A DNA stretch of 64,000 bases. It comes from Nitrososphaerota archaeon (lineage in GTDB: Archaea > Thermoproteota > Nitrososphaeria > Nitrososphaerales > Nitrosopumilaceae). A program made the position numbers and the translations under genes. Below the pieces are notes generated by a model. It saw only the letters and a program-made list of their open reading frames with translations. It was not told where the DNA came from and did not search any database. Each line of letters begins with the position of its first letter. Position 1 is the stretch's first letter. Below are positions 15,906 through 24,267 of this stretch, in pieces. Location: positions 288,727 through 352,726 of the forward strand of contig JAGWFT010000001.1 of NCBI GenBank assembly GCA_028867755.1. The letters run 5' to 3'.

Positions 15906-16091
15906 TTAGACGTTTGCAGTGTCTTCCCTTATGGCTGACCTGACCCTCAATAGCAGATCATCTGGCATCTCAAAGTAACCATGGGCTTTTGCATGGTTTT
16001 CTACCATTACCATAAGCTCTCCTTCTGTTTTTGCTGCAGCACGCCATTCGCAATCGACTCCTACATCTGAACATCGAATGCTTTTTGTCAT
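15906..16091 (-). CDS. DUF1059-family small protein
   Basis: 61 residues: IRCSDVGVDCEWRAAAKTEGELMVMVENHAKAHG fits DUF1059, a short family with a Cys-x5-Cys N-terminus and an AxxHA helix. These proteins are thought to bind metal or act as small regulators; the function is not known. It follows the RtcA-like gene's start region on the same strand and ends near 15906. Confidence 0.8.
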   Translation of the reverse strand: MTKSIRCSDVGVDCEWRAAAKTEGELMVMVENHAKAHGYFEMPDDLLLRVRSAIREDTANV

Positions 16092-16321
16092 TGAAATAAT
16101 TTAGTTCACAGTACGATTTGTCCTTATGGTACATAGTTCACATAAAAATAGATTAGATATGAAAAAAATCACAAGATATGTTTGTACCTGTCATCTATAG
16201 GTGCCATAATTTTATCTAGACAAATTATAGGACAACCGTAAAAACCATTGGAAATTTTTACATCGATAACGAGTATAAGAAAATCACGCAAGAACTATCA
16301 CAAGTTGATCATACTCATAAA

Positions 16322-16576
16322 ATGGAAACAGCTCATCTCATGATAAAATGTACGTCTGGGGAAGAAAATCATGTTATTGAACAATTAAAAAATATTGAAG
16401 GTGTCAAAATTGTACAGAAGACAATTGGAGAGTTCGATATTTTAGTAAAAGTAGAGTCTGATAATTCTGATTCATTGCGAAGATTGATCACGTGGAAAAT
16501 TATGAAAAATGACAAAATCAAGTCTGTTACCACTTTGATGTGCACAAGAAAATCACTCTGTGTGGTTGTAGAGTAG
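16322..16576 (+). CDS. Stand-alone Lrp/AsnC ligand-binding (RAM) domain protein
   Basis: 84 residues forming a complete alpha-beta RAM domain (AHLMIKCTSGEENHVIEQLKNIEGV, IGEFDILVKVES) with no helix-turn-helix. Such single-domain proteins are numerous in thaumarchaea; they oligomerise and may sense small molecules or modulate full-length Lrp regulators. The stretch upstream (16092-16321) is AT-rich with no further gene seen. Confidence 0.82.
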   Translation: METAHLMIKCTSGEENHVIEQLKNIEGVKIVQKTIGEFDILVKVESDNSDSLRRLITWKIMKNDKIKSVTTLMCTRKSLCVVVE

Positions 16577-16743
16577 TATGAAAAAAGAACAAAAAACCAC
16601 TGGTACAAGAAAACTCCATGACAGACCACGCTTTCTTGGTTTACCGACAGCCAAGTGGGAATCTAGTGATCTTTACATAAAATTCGTTAATTATGCAGTG
16701 TCATAATAACAAACGTAAAAGCCAATTTTGAGAAATATGTCTA

Positions 16744-17133
16744 TTATTTTCTATGTTCTGAGGAGCCAAATTTGATTATGATTTGTGCAATTTTTGTAGC
16801 CAGAGATATGGGACTGATGTTTTTCATTGTTGTAACAACAACACAATTTTCATTGAGAGGAAAGCTGAACATGGCAAAATTACCCTCTGAAAAATGATAT
16901 TGGATAGGACCATAAAGATCATCCAACCTTTCTCCCAACGATATATCAAAAAGACATTTACCTAAACTTCTCCTGCTTTCTTCTTTGTTTGAATTTATCG
17001 TCTTGTCAGAACCAAGTCTTTCAAGTATTAGGCCAGATTTGCTGATTATTTCTACCGACTGGATGCTATTGCTTGAATTGATTATTGATCTGCATAATTT
17101 ACCAAGATTGAGTGTTTTTGTAGCAGAATACAC
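16744..17133 (-). CDS. Roadblock-like thaumarchaeal small protein (copy 1)
   Basis: 129 residues with the pattern of short thaumarchaeal roadblock/LC7-like proteins (annotated DUF6659 in databases, from memory): an N-terminal helix, a strand pair carrying IQSVEIISKSGLILERLG, and C-terminal strands (NFAMFSFPLNENCVVVTTMK) leading into a final helix. Two more such genes are in the window (18991 and 22086). Probably a cytoplasmic signalling or adaptor fold; no catalytic residues. Confidence 0.55.
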   Translation of the reverse strand: MYSATKTLNLGKLCRSIINSSNSIQSVEIISKSGLILERLGSDKTINSNKEESRRSLGKCLFDISLGERLDDLYGPIQYHFSEGNFAMFSFPLNENCVVVTTMKNISPISLATKIAQIIIKFGSSEHRK

Positions 17134-17208
17134 GTGTTTTCTATCATTCTACTCTTTAAAAAAACTGATCATGATGACATAGGATAACGTCCTCTATCTT
17201 CCTGAATG

Positions 17209-17589
17209 CTAGCGTGACTTGGACCATTTTTTCATCCATTGCAAAAGATCTATCATAGATTTTACAAGTTCTTGTCCCTTACTAGTTAGCTTGTATTCGA
17301 CTCTTGGTGGAATTTCATTATACGATAACCTTTCCAATACTCCACTCTTCTCTAGCTCCTTTAATCTGGTAGCAAGTGTCTTGCTACTTATTCCCTTCAA
17401 AGTATCTCTGAATTGTTTATACCTCACAGGTTTTGTGGTACAACATAAAGGAATTAGAATCTCAAGGGTACCTCTTTTAGTAATTATTTTTCTTAGTCTT
17501 GATGTCTCTGACATCAAAGATGAGGCATTGTATCCCTCAAAACTGCAACCATCTTGAATCATTGGAATTGTTTTCTTTTTAGTTTCCAT
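17209..17589 (-). CDS. HxlR-family winged-helix regulator
   Basis: 126 residues. After an N-terminal extension with a Cys, the HxlR core is clear: RGTLEILIPLCC, RYKQFRDTLKGISSKTLATRLKELEKSGVLERLSYNEIPPRVEYKLTSKGQEL. HxlR regulators respond to thiol, electrophile or metal stress. It is divergent from the ArsC-like gene with 73 bp between starts, so it is the likely regulator of that gene and the aquaporin; CC at about residues 58-59 and C14 are candidate sensor thiols. Confidence 0.88.
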   Translation of the reverse strand: METKKKTIPMIQDGCSFEGYNASSLMSETSRLRKIITKRGTLEILIPLCCTTKPVRYKQFRDTLKGISSKTLATRLKELEKSGVLERLSYNEIPPRVEYKLTSKGQELVKSMIDLLQWMKKWSKSR

Positions 17590-17662
17590 CTTTACACCAA
17601 CTGTAATTATTTCTCCTTAACAACTTAAATGGTTTACTATCTAAACTATTATCAGAATTAAA

Positions 17663-18079
17663 ATGGGGTTGTTTGGAAAGCCAAAAAAGAAAATACTATT
17701 TGCATGCATAGAAAATGCAGGACGAAGCCAAATGGCTGAAGGGTTCTTTAGAAAATATGCTCCAAAAGGATGGGATGTAATAAGTGGTGGGACAGAACCC
17801 AAGTCGTACGTAAATCCACTAGCAATAGAGGTAATGAAAGAAGTTGGAATTGACATTAGTAATCAAAAGGCAAAGATGCTTTCTGAAGATCAAATTCGTA
17901 CTGCAAATCTAAAAGTGAATATGGGTTGTATGGATACAACCAAATGTCCTTCTCTTGTTCTAGGAAATTATGTAGACTGGGGAATTGAAGACCCTAAAGA
18001 CAAGCCAATAGAGAAAGTTCGTGAGATAAGGGATCAGATAGACACAAGAGTAATGAGACTTTGCAAAACTCTAGAATAA
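17663..18079 (+). CDS. arsC: Arsenate reductase (low-molecular-weight PTPase type)
   Basis: 138 residues. P-loop C15-x5-R21 (ACIENAGRSQMAEGFF) near the N-terminus and a late acidic D-P loop (GIEDPKDKP) define the LMW-PTPase/thioredoxin-linked ArsC family. Thiols at Cys95 (MGCMDTTKC) may serve the disulfide cascade that reduces arsenate to arsenite. The aquaporin gene overlaps its 3' end by 19 bp, and an HxlR gene is divergent. This context favours arsenic detoxification over phosphotyrosine phosphatase activity. Confidence 0.85.
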   Translation: MGLFGKPKKKILFACIENAGRSQMAEGFFRKYAPKGWDVISGGTEPKSYVNPLAIEVMKEVGIDISNQKAKMLSEDQIRTANLKVNMGCMDTTKCPSLVLGNYVDWGIEDPKDKPIEKVREIRDQIDTRVMRLCKTLE

Positions 18080-18744
18080 CTGACAAGTTAACCTCTAATC
18101 AAAAGAGGTTTTTTGCTGAATTAATTGGTACTTTCATGGTAGTTGTATTTGCAACTGGATCAGTAGTCCTTGATGTAAAATATGTAGGAACATTTGGATT
18201 ATGGTTTGTAGCTTTAGCACCTGCTGTTGCAGTAGCTCTTATGGTTTATGCATTTGGAAAAATATCGATGGCACACTTTAATCCTGCTGTAACAGTTGGA
18301 TTTTTGATTACAAAACATATGCCAAAAAATCTGCTGCTGACATATTTAGCTGCAGAAATAATTGGTGCCCTGCTAGGAAGTGTCTTTGTAAAATATGTGA
18401 TAGGAACAGAAGCAAATCTTGGGGCAAATGCACCAGACTATCATTTTCCAATTCTGCTTATAGTTGGTGTTGAAGTTCTGGCTACTGCATTATTGATGGC
18501 AGTGATTTTGGTAGTTGTCCATACAAAGGAATTGAAGGGCTTTAGTGGGATTGCAATAGGTGGTATAATAGGACTAGACATCTTCTTTTTGGCGTTTATT
18601 TCAGGTGCCTCGATGAACCCGGCAAGATCTCTTGCACCAGCTCTGCTATCTGGATATCTCAATGACTTGTGGCTATATCTGACTGCAACTTTTGTAGGCT
18701 CTGGTATAGCAGCATGTATATACAGAATAAAATTTGCAAGATAG
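18061..18744 (+). CDS. aqpS: Aquaglyceroporin (AqpS-like arsenite channel)
   Basis: 227 residues, six membrane helices and the two NPA boxes of MIP channels: HFNPAVT (72-78) and GASMNPARS (182-190). The TTG at 18061 is used because the first helix (FFAELIGTFMVVVF) starts soon after and no ATG precedes it. The overlap with arsC indicates translational coupling. In Sinorhizobium meliloti aqpS replaces an arsenite pump by letting arsenite flow out after ArsC reduction; the same is inferred here. Confidence 0.86.
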   Translation: MQNSRITDKLTSNQKRFFAELIGTFMVVVFATGSVVLDVKYVGTFGLWFVALAPAVAVALMVYAFGKISMAHFNPAVTVGFLITKHMPKNLLLTYLAAEIIGALLGSVFVKYVIGTEANLGANAPDYHFPILLIVGVEVLATALLMAVILVVVHTKELKGFSGIAIGGIIGLDIFFLAFISGASMNPARSLAPALLSGYLNDLWLYLTATFVGSGIAACIYRIKFAR

Positions 18745-18809
18745 AAAACCGAAAATCATGCTCTATAATCATATCCAGACGACCTAAATCTTGTTAATAA
18801 TGGGGAGTA

Positions 18810-18852
18810 GGTCTACCTTAATCATAAAATGGATAAGTGACCACGGTAGACC
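18810..18852. promoter_or_regulatory. GGTCTACC/GGTAGACC inverted repeat
   Basis: GGTCTACC (18810-18817) and GGTAGACC (18845-18852) form an 8-bp stem in the 246-bp gap upstream of the roadblock-like gene. The same stem sequence closes the longer hairpin at 21419-21479. It may be a hairpin RNA or a regulator site. The rest of this gap holds no gene that I can see. Confidence 0.45.
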
Positions 18853-18990
18853 ATTACAATTACTACAACAGTGAAATTATCTAAGGATATGCTATAGTTT
18901 TTTGTATACTTCATAGATCTATGTAACTGCTATAAATGAACCACATTCTATACGGTCAATCCTTTTCATAGCCAAAATCAATTCTATGGT

Positions 18991-19401
18991 ATGACAACAG
19001 AGACTCTTGAACGTAACCAATCATTAGATATCCTGTGCAAACAAGTTTCAAGCATCGACAATCATATCGAGCTTGTAGCCATTTTAAATCGTAAAGGTCG
19101 AGTTGTGGAAATGATTGCTAAAGACGATGGAGTAAATAGAGATCTGCCAGCTCAAAAGAGAGAAATGTTGTTTATGGAATTTGTACTCCAAGCTTCCATG
19201 AATACAGAATATGATAACGAATTTGGTAAAGTCAAGGGTTTGATTCTGCAAAGAGAAAAGATCTCTGCATTCTCATTTCAGATATATGATCATGTTTTGG
19301 TAGTTATAACCAGACCAATGTTTGAACCAATAGTTGTACAGCAAAGAATTACTGAAATAATTTTCAATCACGCCAAATTAGAGTTAACAGTAAACTACTA
19401 G
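18991..19401 (+). CDS. Roadblock-like thaumarchaeal small protein (copy 2)
   Basis: 136 residues with helix-strand pattern SLDILCKQVSSIDNHIELVAILNRKGRVVEMIAKDDG, then FSFQIYDHVLVVITRPMFEP and a terminal helix (DUF6659-type by recollection). It shares layout with the proteins at 16744 and 22086 but little sequence. Likely a signalling or sensor adaptor; no enzyme motif. It stands alone, after the hairpin-bearing gap. Confidence 0.6.
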   Translation: MTTETLERNQSLDILCKQVSSIDNHIELVAILNRKGRVVEMIAKDDGVNRDLPAQKREMLFMEFVLQASMNTEYDNEFGKVKGLILQREKISAFSFQIYDHVLVVITRPMFEPIVVQQRITEIIFNHAKLELTVNY

Positions 19402-19528
19402 AAATCAAAATAATCCTTGAAAACATAAACTAGGTCTAGGACTCGAGAAGAACCAGTGAATAAGTATTCGTCAATTTTGTAACCTATTACAGAATCAAAT
19501 TTAAAAATAAAGAGAGAGGGGGAAGTTA

Positions 19529-21058
19529 TTATGTTGATGGACAGAGGCCACCAGATGGTGGAACTACTTGTCCAGTTGTAGGGCTTATGCACACTTTTGG
19601 AGTGCTACCATGGTTGTCAAAGTCAAACATGCTATCTAGCGAACCAGCCTTGTCATCAAATGATTTCTGGCCTAATGTATCAGGAATACTGCCTGTGTGC
19701 CAGTTGTCCTCAATGAATTTGAGTACTGATGACTGGTCTGATACATCATGGGAGATGAAGTTTGATTTTGCATATGGTGATACTACTAGCAATGGCTGTC
19801 TTGGACCGTAACCACATCTGTCATCTGCACCACCTAGGCCTGCTTTCTTGTCACCACATGTTGGGGCAAAGTCATTGAGTGGGTCATTAGAGTGGTTTAC
19901 TAAAGGAGGCACAGCATGATCATACCACCCATCCGAGTCATCATATAAGATGAATTCGGCGGTGCTTGACCAATCTGGGCTATTCTCCAATGTATTTGTG
20001 ACATTAGCTAGGAATACTTGCTCGTCAAGTGGATCAGAATTTCCTGGATGACCATCTTGAGCTCTAGGTGCTTTTAGGAAAGTCACGGCTGGCAAGTTGC
20101 CATTATTTACTGCCGCATAAAAGAGACTAAGGTCATACTGGTGATTTGCCTGACCATTGTGTCCTATCTCAGCAAGAGATGCAGGGGGTAAATGATGGAT
20201 GTTTGCAGTTGAATTATAGTATTCAAATGGCTCGTGATGTGCACTATATGCTCCAACTGCTGCATTGTCGGTTGCAGTTCTGTGGGTTGTTGCACCGCAA
20301 ACAGCCTTTCCACCGCTAGTTGCTGTTGGTGTAAATCCACCTTGGAACCAACCCCATGTGATACCTTTGTCATTGAGAAGGTCTCCAATGTTCTTTCCGC
20401 TCATAGCTATTGTAGTACCGGCTGAACAGTCATCATATATTGGATCTGCATCAGAAATAGCAGAACCGCCACCAACTGCACCTTCAGTAGCACCAAACGT
20501 CTGACCAGAAATCAAGTTAATCGCTCCTGGTGTTGACGGGCCCCACATTGTGGAAAATGAGTTGTCACTCATTGCAAAGTTTTGAGCAATATTCCATAGT
20601 CCAGTAACAACGCTTCCATCATAATATGCCATTACAGTACTTCCATCTGGTTTACAATTTGTTCCGGTCTTACCTGTGAATTGAACAAACTTGTCGGCCA
20701 GTCCTCCATCATATGCTTTCTGTTCATCAAGGTAACCGTGATCAAAATCACAGGTTATTGCTTGAGATGCACTCAGAAGGAATGGATTAGCCAGGTTTGG
20801 ATTGGCTGTAAGCAGGTTAGGATGTGAGATGTAGTTGTTAGATGATGGGGTATTTGGCTTTGCAGTAAATCCTGCAGCGTTAGGATATGTACCAAAGTAG
20901 TGATCATAAGAAATATTTTCTTGGAATATTACGACCACGTGTTTGATTGGTGTTTTGCTGTCTGTATCTAGATCTGGTCCGAGCGCCCAACTTGAGCTGC
21001 TCATGACAAGAGATGTTATAAGAAGTCCTACGAGAGTTGTTGTTAGAATTTTCGTCAT
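19529..21058 (-). CDS. Secreted phosphoesterase (phospholipase C/acid phosphatase family)
   Basis: About 509 residues from the ATG at 21058, which gives a compact signal peptide (KILTTTLVGLLITSLVMSSSSWA); an in-frame ATG lies six codons upstream. The phosphoesterase family signature is present: HVVVIFQENISYDHYFGTYPN (active-site Asn/Glu region), SDNSFSTMWGPSTPGAINLISGQT, and the late FILYDDSDGWYDHAVPP with metal-binding Asp/His, followed by PLLVVSPYAK. It hydrolyses phosphate esters outside the cell, so it may supply phosphate to the Pst system encoded downstream. Length is normal. Confidence 0.85.
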   Translation of the reverse strand: MTKILTTTLVGLLITSLVMSSSSWALGPDLDTDSKTPIKHVVVIFQENISYDHYFGTYPNAAGFTAKPNTPSSNNYISHPNLLTANPNLANPFLLSASQAITCDFDHGYLDEQKAYDGGLADKFVQFTGKTGTNCKPDGSTVMAYYDGSVVTGLWNIAQNFAMSDNSFSTMWGPSTPGAINLISGQTFGATEGAVGGGSAISDADPIYDDCSAGTTIAMSGKNIGDLLNDKGITWGWFQGGFTPTATSGGKAVCGATTHRTATDNAAVGAYSAHHEPFEYYNSTANIHHLPPASLAEIGHNGQANHQYDLSLFYAAVNNGNLPAVTFLKAPRAQDGHPGNSDPLDEQVFLANVTNTLENSPDWSSTAEFILYDDSDGWYDHAVPPLVNHSNDPLNDFAPTCGDKKAGLGGADDRCGYGPRQPLLVVSPYAKSNFISHDVSDQSSVLKFIEDNWHTGSIPDTLGQKSFDDKAGSLDSMFDFDNHGSTPKVCISPTTGQVVPPSGGLCPST

Positions 21059-21205
21059 TGAGGCACAAAACAACACACATCAATTTGATCATGTTGTAAT
21101 TAGATTGCGTTGGACTACTTGTCAAATATTGTCACAATAAAAATTTCTATTTTCTATGTATCTTATTCGATCAAACTATCATAATATGTTTCAAACAAGA
21201 TCAAT

Positions 21206-21518
21206 ATAGAAAACCTTTAGATGGAAAAAAAGTGTGTGATTACACAGGTCTACTGTGATCACATTATCCATTCTTATGATCCAGTAGGCAGCTCCCCGCA
21301 TAATTTTATGGATCATTTTTAGTTGACTAGGTTGAAAAAAAATTTCATTTTGTTAGATCTTACGCGATCATGTAGATCTTTATAATAATTTTACAAATAA
21401 AATTCTGTATTGATGTTGGCGGTCTACCCAAAGTGACTTTGGCCTGGAGAACCTGCGCTAATACAAAACGGTAGACCGCATTTTTGTAATGATTTTTTTC
21501 TATCTAAAGGTTTTCTAT
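21206..21518. repeat. 313-bp block bounded by a 26-bp inverted repeat
   Basis: The 26-mer at 21206-21231 matches the reverse complement of 21493-21518 at 25 of 26 positions (core AGAAAACCTTTAGAT). The block holds no ORF but contains the hairpin at 21419-21479. It accounts for half of the 650-bp gene-free stretch 21059-21708; the rest is AT-rich. Terminal inverted repeats with no coding capacity suggest a MITE-like element; no clear target duplication is visible. Alternatively it is a large regulatory cruciform. Confidence 0.5.
21419..21485 (+). ncRNA. Candidate structured RNA or terminator hairpin
   Basis: GCGGTCTACC (21419-21428) pairs perfectly with GGTAGACCGC (21470-21479). Inside, CCAAAG-TGA-CTTTGG (21428-21442) forms a second hairpin, followed by an unpaired purine-rich stretch. 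A run of five T's follows the stem. The nested structure with a T-run could be a small RNA or a factor-dependent terminator. It resembles no RNA family I know, and it is not a tRNA. Confidence 0.35.
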
Positions 21519-21708
21519 GATTTCTTGATTGCTTACCATTAGCATTGGTATTTTATGAAATCAATATAGATATGAGATAAATGCCTGCACTACTATCTTT
21601 ACAATAAAAAACTCTAAAAGGTTTTCAAAAAATAAAACAAAAACAATTAGCAATATAGGTATATCCCATGTTAGACACAGAAAATCTCGATCACGTTTTT
21701 ATTTACGA

Positions 21709-22095
21709 ATGTGGCATCTTTATCAGGTTAAAAATTTGGCCGCAACTATAACAAAGATAGTTCGATATAAGGTGAAGAAGAAAAAACTATCAAAGCTAAA
21801 AACTGCTCTTGTAGCGTTTGTTGAGGATATAAAAAGGCACGAGTCTGGCATAGTCCTTTACGAGGTATTCCAAGAAAAGGATGATTCTACCACATTAGTA
21901 CACGTGATGACATTCAAAGATAAGAAGGCCGAGACTGCTCATGTAAAGAGTACACATGTCAAAAAATGGATCAAAACATTACACTCTATTTGCAAAGAAA
22001 ATCCCGAAGTTACAGATCTTAAACTAGTTAGATCGATCAAGGACTTGAAAGAACCATCCTCAGATACTAGTACTGTTCAAGAGCCTCAACAATAA
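21709..22095 (+). CDS. ABM-like (monooxygenase-fold) small protein
   Basis: 128 residues. The ferredoxin-like dimeric alpha-beta barrel pattern is seen in ITKIVRYKVKKKKLSKLKTALVAFVEDIKRHESGIVLYEVFQEKDDSTTLVHVMTFKDKKAETAHVKSTHVKKWI, typical of antibiotic-biosynthesis-monooxygenase-type domains. The first 14 residues may be upstream sequence, as no good start signal is seen. Substrate unknown. It converges with the roadblock-like gene, overlapping by 10 bp. Confidence 0.65.
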   Translation: MWHLYQVKNLAATITKIVRYKVKKKKLSKLKTALVAFVEDIKRHESGIVLYEVFQEKDDSTTLVHVMTFKDKKAETAHVKSTHVKKWIKTLHSICKENPEVTDLKLVRSIKDLKEPSSDTSTVQEPQQ

Positions 22096-22490
22096 GTGTG
22101 GGTTATTTTGATGATTTTTTGAGCAGTCTCATCTATGTCTACATCTGGTTCCGCGGTTACAAGTAATACTCTTCTGCCAAGCGGAAAACTCATCATAACA
22201 GCTTTTTCTCTTCTAGAGGCAGAATACATCACATGTCCCAAGCTATAATCAAAGTCTTTTCTCAAGGATACACGTAGCACAACATCAGAGTACATCTTTT
22301 TTTGTTCAGCTTCATCTTCGATTGGTACTATTCCATGCTTAAAACCGCCTGTCACTAGATTTCCCATATGATCAATTAGCCCTGCAAATCTTATCTCCGG
22401 CTCTCTAAGCAATCTAACACATTTTAGATCATAAGAAAATAATTCTTGATTGCGTTCCATTATATTTACAGATAATGGCCCTTTGTTCAT
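22086..22490 (-). CDS. Roadblock-like thaumarchaeal small protein (copy 3)
   Basis: 134 residues with CVRLLREPEIRFAGLIDHMGNLVTGGFKHGI, a central helix and KAVMMSFPLGRRVLLVTAEPDVDIDETAQKII. The FAG.ID..GNLV.GG strand pair is a hallmark I associate with thaumarchaeal DUF6659 proteins, of which this is the clearest of the three here. Role unknown, presumably signalling. Confidence 0.65.
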   Translation of the reverse strand: MNKGPLSVNIMERNQELFSYDLKCVRLLREPEIRFAGLIDHMGNLVTGGFKHGIVPIEDEAEQKKMYSDVVLRVSLRKDFDYSLGHVMYSASRREKAVMMSFPLGRRVLLVTAEPDVDIDETAQKIIKITHTYC

Positions 22491-22586
22491 AAGTCTTGAA
22501 TCTATATTTTATGAATCCTATGTAGATTATGTATATGAAAACTAATAGTCCAGTAGAACAGATGGCCTGAGGATATTCTATGTGTA

Positions 22587-23312
22587 TTAATAATGCATTA
22601 CACGATCAAGGAATTGATCTATTCTATGTTGCAAATCCTTGTTAATTTCTGCAACAGCCCTGTTTCCATTGATAGGTATGAGACCGTATATCTTTTGCAT
22701 CAAGTGAAATTCTCGAGAAATCTTATTTTGATAAATGAGAAAAGACTCATACATATCATTTGAAAGCCCTATGTCGGCACCAGACTCGTAATGATCTAAA
22801 GACAAATTCTTTTGAAATACTCTATGTATCAGGACTTGGGGTTCAACATCTAGATAAAATACTAGATCAGGCTTTATGGCAAAACCATAGAGACTGTGAC
22901 ACCAATTCTTATCGAGGCCTCGTACCACGTTTCTTGCTATGAGAGTGTAGATGTATCTATCAGCAAGTACTATGTATCCAGCCTGCAATGCAGGTATGAT
23001 CTTGTATTCAAATTGGTCTGCAAAATCTGCAGCGTAGAATAAGGCTAGTGTTTTTCTACCTAGATCATAATGTTGTTTTGCCTCTAAAATTCCCTTGCTT
23101 ACAAGCTCTGATCTTTTGAGACCTGTATTCAAAACAGCATGACCATCAGCTTCTAGTTTTGCCGTAATTTTCTCAATCTGGGTACTTCGGCCAGATGCAT
23201 CAGGTCCCTCGATGACAATTAGCCTACCTTTGATTTCTACATCTTGAAGATGTTTTATACCATGTCCGTAAAACTCGACAGTTCTGTTGTCTAATTCTTT
23301 CTTGTGTTTCAT
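22587..23312 (-). CDS. Thymidylate-kinase-like protein with atypical P-loop
   Basis: 241 residues of thymidylate-kinase fold. The P-loop reads IEGPDASGRSTQ with Arg42 in place of the invariant Lys, while the DRY-like motif (LADRYIYTLIARN) and lid region remain. A 30-residue N-terminal extension precedes the fold. It overlaps the canonical paralogue upstream by 4 bp. With P-loop Lys lost it may be a regulatory subunit or use a different donor. Close to SixA, Ppx, CHAD and PhoU genes, so a role in phosphate or polyphosphate handling is possible. Confidence 0.75.
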   Translation of the reverse strand: MKHKKELDNRTVEFYGHGIKHLQDVEIKGRLIVIEGPDASGRSTQIEKITAKLEADGHAVLNTGLKRSELVSKGILEAKQHYDLGRKTLALFYAADFADQFEYKIIPALQAGYIVLADRYIYTLIARNVVRGLDKNWCHSLYGFAIKPDLVFYLDVEPQVLIHRVFQKNLSLDHYESGADIGLSNDMYESFLIYQNKISREFHLMQKIYGLIPINGNRAVAEINKDLQHRIDQFLDRVMHY

Positions 23313-24004
23313 GCTTGTACTTTCCTGGTTTTTACACTCGATGTTTTATGTGGAAGTAATGGCATGATCATTTTTCTTACCATTTTCTGTTGTTCCTCAA
23401 TGTTCAATGTTCCATCTATTATGGTAAATCCCTCTGGCTCTGCCAGAGCATCATACTGTTCAATTATTCTTCCTTGAAATACTCTATAACTCTCATAAGG
23501 ATCATTACTCAAGTTCAGGTCCATTCCTGCTTCATAATACTTTAGTTTGGGGCGGCCTACCAGTATTCTGTCAACTGCAATATCTACTGGAACTCTAAAG
23601 TAAAAAGCTAAATCTGGCTTGATAGCAAAATCATAAACCTTTCTGACCCAATCCGGATTGCAGCCTCTTACAATATCTCTTACAAAAGCAGTGTAAACAT
23701 ATCTGTCTGCCAGTACAAAATATCCTGCACGAAGCAAAGGCAGAATGTTTCTTTCATATCTATCAGCAAAATCTGTTGCATGTAAAAGACTAAAGGTAGT
23801 AGGTGTAAGCAGTCCCTTTTTCTTTCCTTTCGAAGTTATTTCCTTTACCATCTCTGAAGAATTCCACTCTGACTTGAAAATATTGATTCCCTTGTAACCA
23901 AGCCATTTTTCTAAAAGGTGAATCTGGGTTGATTTTCCTGAACCATCTATTCCTTCTACAACAATAAGTTTCCCTTCCATCTTCGATGGTTTTGTTGCTT
24001 TCAA
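23309..24004 (-). CDS. tmk: Thymidylate kinase-like protein (canonical P-loop)
   Basis: 231 residues. P-loop VEGIDGSGKSTQIH (16-29), DRY motif (VLADRYVYTAFVRDIVRG) and a lid with basic residues. It phosphorylates dTMP if it is the cell's Tmk, but the similarity to the following gene and the polyphosphate context leave open another nucleotide or phosphate substrate. First gene of a two-gene overlapping unit, divergent from sixA with 263 bp between (AT-rich, no gene seen). Confidence 0.75.
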   Translation of the reverse strand: MKATKPSKMEGKLIVVEGIDGSGKSTQIHLLEKWLGYKGINIFKSEWNSSEMVKEITSKGKKKGLLTPTTFSLLHATDFADRYERNILPLLRAGYFVLADRYVYTAFVRDIVRGCNPDWVRKVYDFAIKPDLAFYFRVPVDIAVDRILVGRPKLKYYEAGMDLNLSNDPYESYRVFQGRIIEQYDALAEPEGFTIIDGTLNIEEQQKMVRKMIMPLLPHKTSSVKTRKVQA

Positions 24005-24267
24005 GGTAATCTAATAACCCCCCCATCCATTTTTAGGTCTTCCACTTCTTGTACTCATTTTGTATACTGTAATCAAACCTCTTAACAATGTAAATTATGT
24101 TTGTAACTACAATTATGACCTTGATCTATATAGTCCTCATAAGCATATGAAAGATAAGAAATTATAGTCACATATTAGATATCTCACTAAATTTCACCTT
24201 TACATGTGAATAAGATAATTTGTAACTTTACAAAAGTTCTTGTATGAATTAAGGTGATGATATCAGA

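Noticed and set aside
16369-16629. 86-aa minus-strand ORF
   Set aside because: Lies wholly over the RAM-domain gene; hydrophobic by antisense composition only.
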